Below the pieces are notes generated by a model. That model was not told where the DNA came from, did no database searches, and saw nothing but the letters and a program-made list of their open reading frames with translations. From positions 54,536,351-54,600,350 of the forward strand of contig NC_065533.1 in the NCBI RefSeq assembly GCF_020184175.1: DNA of 64,000 nucleotides, given 5' to 3'. Both the position numbers and the translations under genes were made by a program. The first letter of the stretch is position 1. Each line of letters begins with the position of its first letter. Origin of the DNA: Aphis gossypii (lineage: Eukaryota > Arthropoda > Insecta > Hemiptera > Aphididae). Positions 60,801 through 64,000 of this stretch are shown here, in pieces.

Positions 60801-63800
60801 AATTGTTATACATTTATACCTATTATGTCACACGCATAATATCGATTTTGCTAATTGTTTGATGTTTCATACTTTCATAGTCATTGGCTACATCCAAATT
60901 TTTGTATTTTACTTTACTTTCACCCACAATTTTCTTTATAGTTTTACCAATTTTATCTACTTTCGTTTACTACCATAGTGCTTACCATAGGGATACTTTC
61001 ACATTAATTTCTAATAATTTAGCTTTTACGATTTATTGATAACTATAGTTATAACTATTAATAGGTATGTTTAATATTCGATTTTATTATCATAATCATA
61101 TTTTTTTTTTTATTAATTATGGCGTGTTATACTCAATTAGGTACCTACCTACATTTTGCTATGATTTCAAATGAAATACGTAAATTAAACATACATAATA
61201 TTATGCATTAAATTTCATGGATAAAAACGTGTTTATAACCTTGGACAATAGAACTGTTTTTGGGCGATATTCAACTTATTGACCATATACATAGGTAATA
61301 TGTGCGTTAGGGTATTTGTCGTTTGAATATCGTAAAAAAGTGCGAATTAATCAAGTTTTCATAACACGTTTGGTGGTTTTTAGTTGAGATTGAAAAAAAA
61401 AATTCTATTAGATAACCGCGTATGTAAGCAGTATACGGTGTTAAAAAAAACAGGATTATCATTATTATTATGCATAGTGATATATATATATATATAAGTG
61501 TTACCTACTGTTGTTGGCATAAACACGTCGTTGCTCATTACCCATACACCTTAATGCCTGTAAATCTATATATGTGTATAAAATATACGCACACCGCGTG
61601 TTGCCCACAAAAAAAGATATATTTTATTCTTTTAAGTTATCTCATGCACAATAGCAGAGAGAAGGTAGTATATAGGTAGTACGTTCATATAATAGCAGCA
61701 GCAGCAGCAGCAGCAGCATAATAACATTATAATATTATATTATAATATATAGCGGCGTCGACAATATATCGGTCGGTTGCGCCCACGTGGTTCGGGCCAC
61801 AACGATTATGACGGTTGTCTAATATATAATAATAATGTTGTTATTATATGCATAATGTGTTACAATATTATGTATAAATATATATATTGTTTATAGATAG
61901 TATACGCCCGTGTATTGTGATAGCTGTGACACTATTGTAGAAATTCTGGTCTCGACTTGATATGGTGTTTTATATCAGCTCGTAGGTATTCATCAATACA
62001 ATATTTTGTAGGTACCTACCTACACGAAGTTACCTTTATTAATGCGAAAAAAATTACACGCGGGAGCTGTTCGGTGATGTTTCGAAAACGAGAGAAATGA
62101 AAAAAGAATAATAAGAATGAAAGAAAGGAAGGAAGGCGCATAAAATGTCGACGTATGAAATTATTATTATTTATCGTTGTGGGTTTATTTTTTACTTTTT
62201 AGTACACACTTTATATATTATTTATATTGTCGTCGTTGCCGTTTGGCGTGATAGAAAATAACGCATGGCCTCCGACCTTGGCGAGAAGATGACGAGCTAA
62301 ATCTCACATCCCCGCGAGAACTTTTGACGCGACCTGCAGACGATTGCTCAACGATCGTATATTATATTCCATTTAATTCGGTTCTTTCGTACACTATACG
62401 AAACTCACTATACAATACCTACGTATATGTTGTTTGATGTAAATTTATTATAATATACTCCGAATCGGGTGAAATTAATTAGACATACGCATAATATTAT
62501 ATAACACGTAATATTTATTTAATTTCAACAAAACGGGCTAGCCCGATATCCAACATAATAATATTATAAACACTGCTTATAGTGTCTATTGAGAAACTGT
62601 ACCTACTCTAATTTGCATTAAACAATATAATCGTTTGAATTTTCGTAATGTGCACATTTGTATGGATTTCTTTTTTTTTGGATATTAACATATTCCTCAA
62701 AATAATGTATTATCAGAAGTTATTCAAATTAACTTTTGCAGACATGTATTATTGTACAACCTACTTACTGCGATGTCAGTATGTCACGTAATTCGCATTT
62801 GAAATTTATCAGTTTATTCAAGATTTTTATTGCATATCATTTACCAAAAAAATTGTAATTTAAATGATAATATACCTACGTCACGTTCTGATTAGTATAG
62901 GTATATATAATATATGTATAATATTATATAGTATAGCGCCTATATTTAATTCGATAGAAAATGAAAAGAACACTGTGTTTTTTCCGAATTAATAATAACA
63001 TTGATCTAGAAAGCATATTATTTATGGTACCTATTCGATAGGATATACCCACTAACTCACTCTATTTCATTATCTACATTATAGAATACAATGAAATAAT
63101 GAAATTACTAAAAGTATTGGATCATATTATTACTATTATAGCGTAAATAGTAAAAGTATAAACAGCCGGTAGATACATTATTGAAGAGCACAAAATATGA
63201 AATTGAGGTAATCAGAGGAAAAAAAATACAACTATATTTTGATGGTGTCTTGTCGATTCAAATAATAATATAAAATTGTATGTCATAGGTAGTGTGTTGA
63301 AGATAATTTTTAATCTCAAGAATTAAGTGTAAAATCAGAATAATAATCATCAAGAATAAAAGTACTGTGAACTTGTGACATTGAGTCAACGCCTATAGTG
63401 ATTACCTCTCTATATCATATTATCGAAGTATGGTATGCAAGATTATTGTAGAATATTTGGTCAATTTTATTTTTTATCTTAAATTAGAAATATAAAATTG
63501 AATTAAAAAAATTTAAAATAGCTGAATCGGCCAATTTGATAATGAAAACCGTTTTGTTATATTAGATGAATAAATCATAAATGTCTAATAAAATTGAACT
63601 TCATACGGTTTATAATGCTGTCGTGTTCAGAATATTATATACAATATGTGAATTATAAGAACATAAGGTGTACCTATCTCATAACGTGATCGATGGTCAA
63701 TGGTCATGTCAATAAACTCAATAACATGTTTAAATCATACTACGTTTATACCTAGATAATATAATTAAATAATTGTATAACAATAAACAATAAATATTAC

Positions 63801-64000
63801 TTCGTTACTAATTATTACAATTTTTATGGAGTTACAACAATATGTCACTCTTGAGAATATACTAATAATATTATACATTAGAAATTAGAAATAATCCGGT
63901 ATTATAATAATTTTATAACATTTTCGACTAAATTTTTTTTTAAAGCTATTAATATTAAATACATCATAATATGTTATAATCATGTTTAAAAAACTTATAA
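57831..64000. other. Intergenic DNA with microsatellites, no gene seen
   Basis: AT-rich DNA with TA-type low complexity. A slightly CpG-richer stretch near 61740-61830 and 62040-62350 may be regulatory or an unrecognised upstream exon, but no open frame supports a gene. Confidence 0.4.
61694..61718 (+). repeat. AGC trinucleotide microsatellite
   Basis: Eight tandem AGC units. Confidence 0.95.

Overview
This window is nuclear DNA of an insect, most likely an aphid (Hemiptera: Aphididae). The reasons are very AT-rich introns and intergenic DNA, short GT-AG-bounded exons, an arthropod cuticle gene, a dense load of animal-type transposons, and AT-rich GTACCTACCTA-type simple sequence that I associate with aphid genomes. 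The host species is inferred, not proven. All exon boundaries were worked out by hand from splice signals and reading phase.

Layout, left to right. 0-5 kb: a small fragment copied from a glycerol kinase exon/intron edge, a hAT-type MITE (220-479), and a decayed THAP-domain (P-element/THAP9-like) transposase on the minus strand (about 1.44-3.62 kb). 5.0-11.0 kb: a complete 11-exon glycerol kinase gene, minus strand, 527 aa, with one GC-AG intron and a hAT MITE in another intron. 12.0-13.3 kb: a CpG-richer, microsatellite-bearing, promoter-like stretch. 13.57-16.93 kb: a 3.36-kb Merlin-type (ISXO2/IS1595-like) DNA transposon with about 140-bp terminal inverted repeats, a three-exon transposase that reads open throughout, a 130-bp minisatellite in its second intron and a tRNA-derived, SINE-like pol III promoter near one end. 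17.2-20.9 kb: a three-exon plus-strand gene resembling the C18orf21/UPF0711 family (linked to RNase MRP). 21.9-23.7 kb: a decayed A/T-homopolymer-rich repeat, with an inverted partial copy at 38.0-38.2 kb.

26.2-42.9 kb is a repeat complex with no recognisable host gene. It contains tandem copies of an about 850-864-bp unit (called A here), a 2.3-kb unit (B), and a large duplication (26.23-30.70 kb against 39.28-42.90 kb) whose two copies differ by one A unit. A young Ty3/Gypsy LTR retrotransposon (31758-36447, minus strand; 348-bp LTRs about 99% identical, 4-bp target duplication) is inserted in it; its gag-pol reading frame changes at several points.

45.5-46.2 kb holds a hAT-like non-autonomous element. 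46.7-55.5 kb holds a complete chitin deacetylase 2 (vermiform-like) gene, minus strand: signal peptide, chitin-binding domain, LDLa, polysaccharide deacetylase domain, and a pair of mutually exclusive exons encoding the second half of the chitin-binding domain. Its first exon lies beside a GC-rich promoter-like stretch (55.44-55.99 kb). 56-64 kb is intergenic, with microsatellites and one frameshifted protein-like relic near 57.6 kb.

The host genes have unrelated roles (glycerol phosphorylation, probable RNA processing, cuticle chitin modification), so no common pathway is implied. The main interest lies in the transposon complexes and the CDA2 exon duplication.
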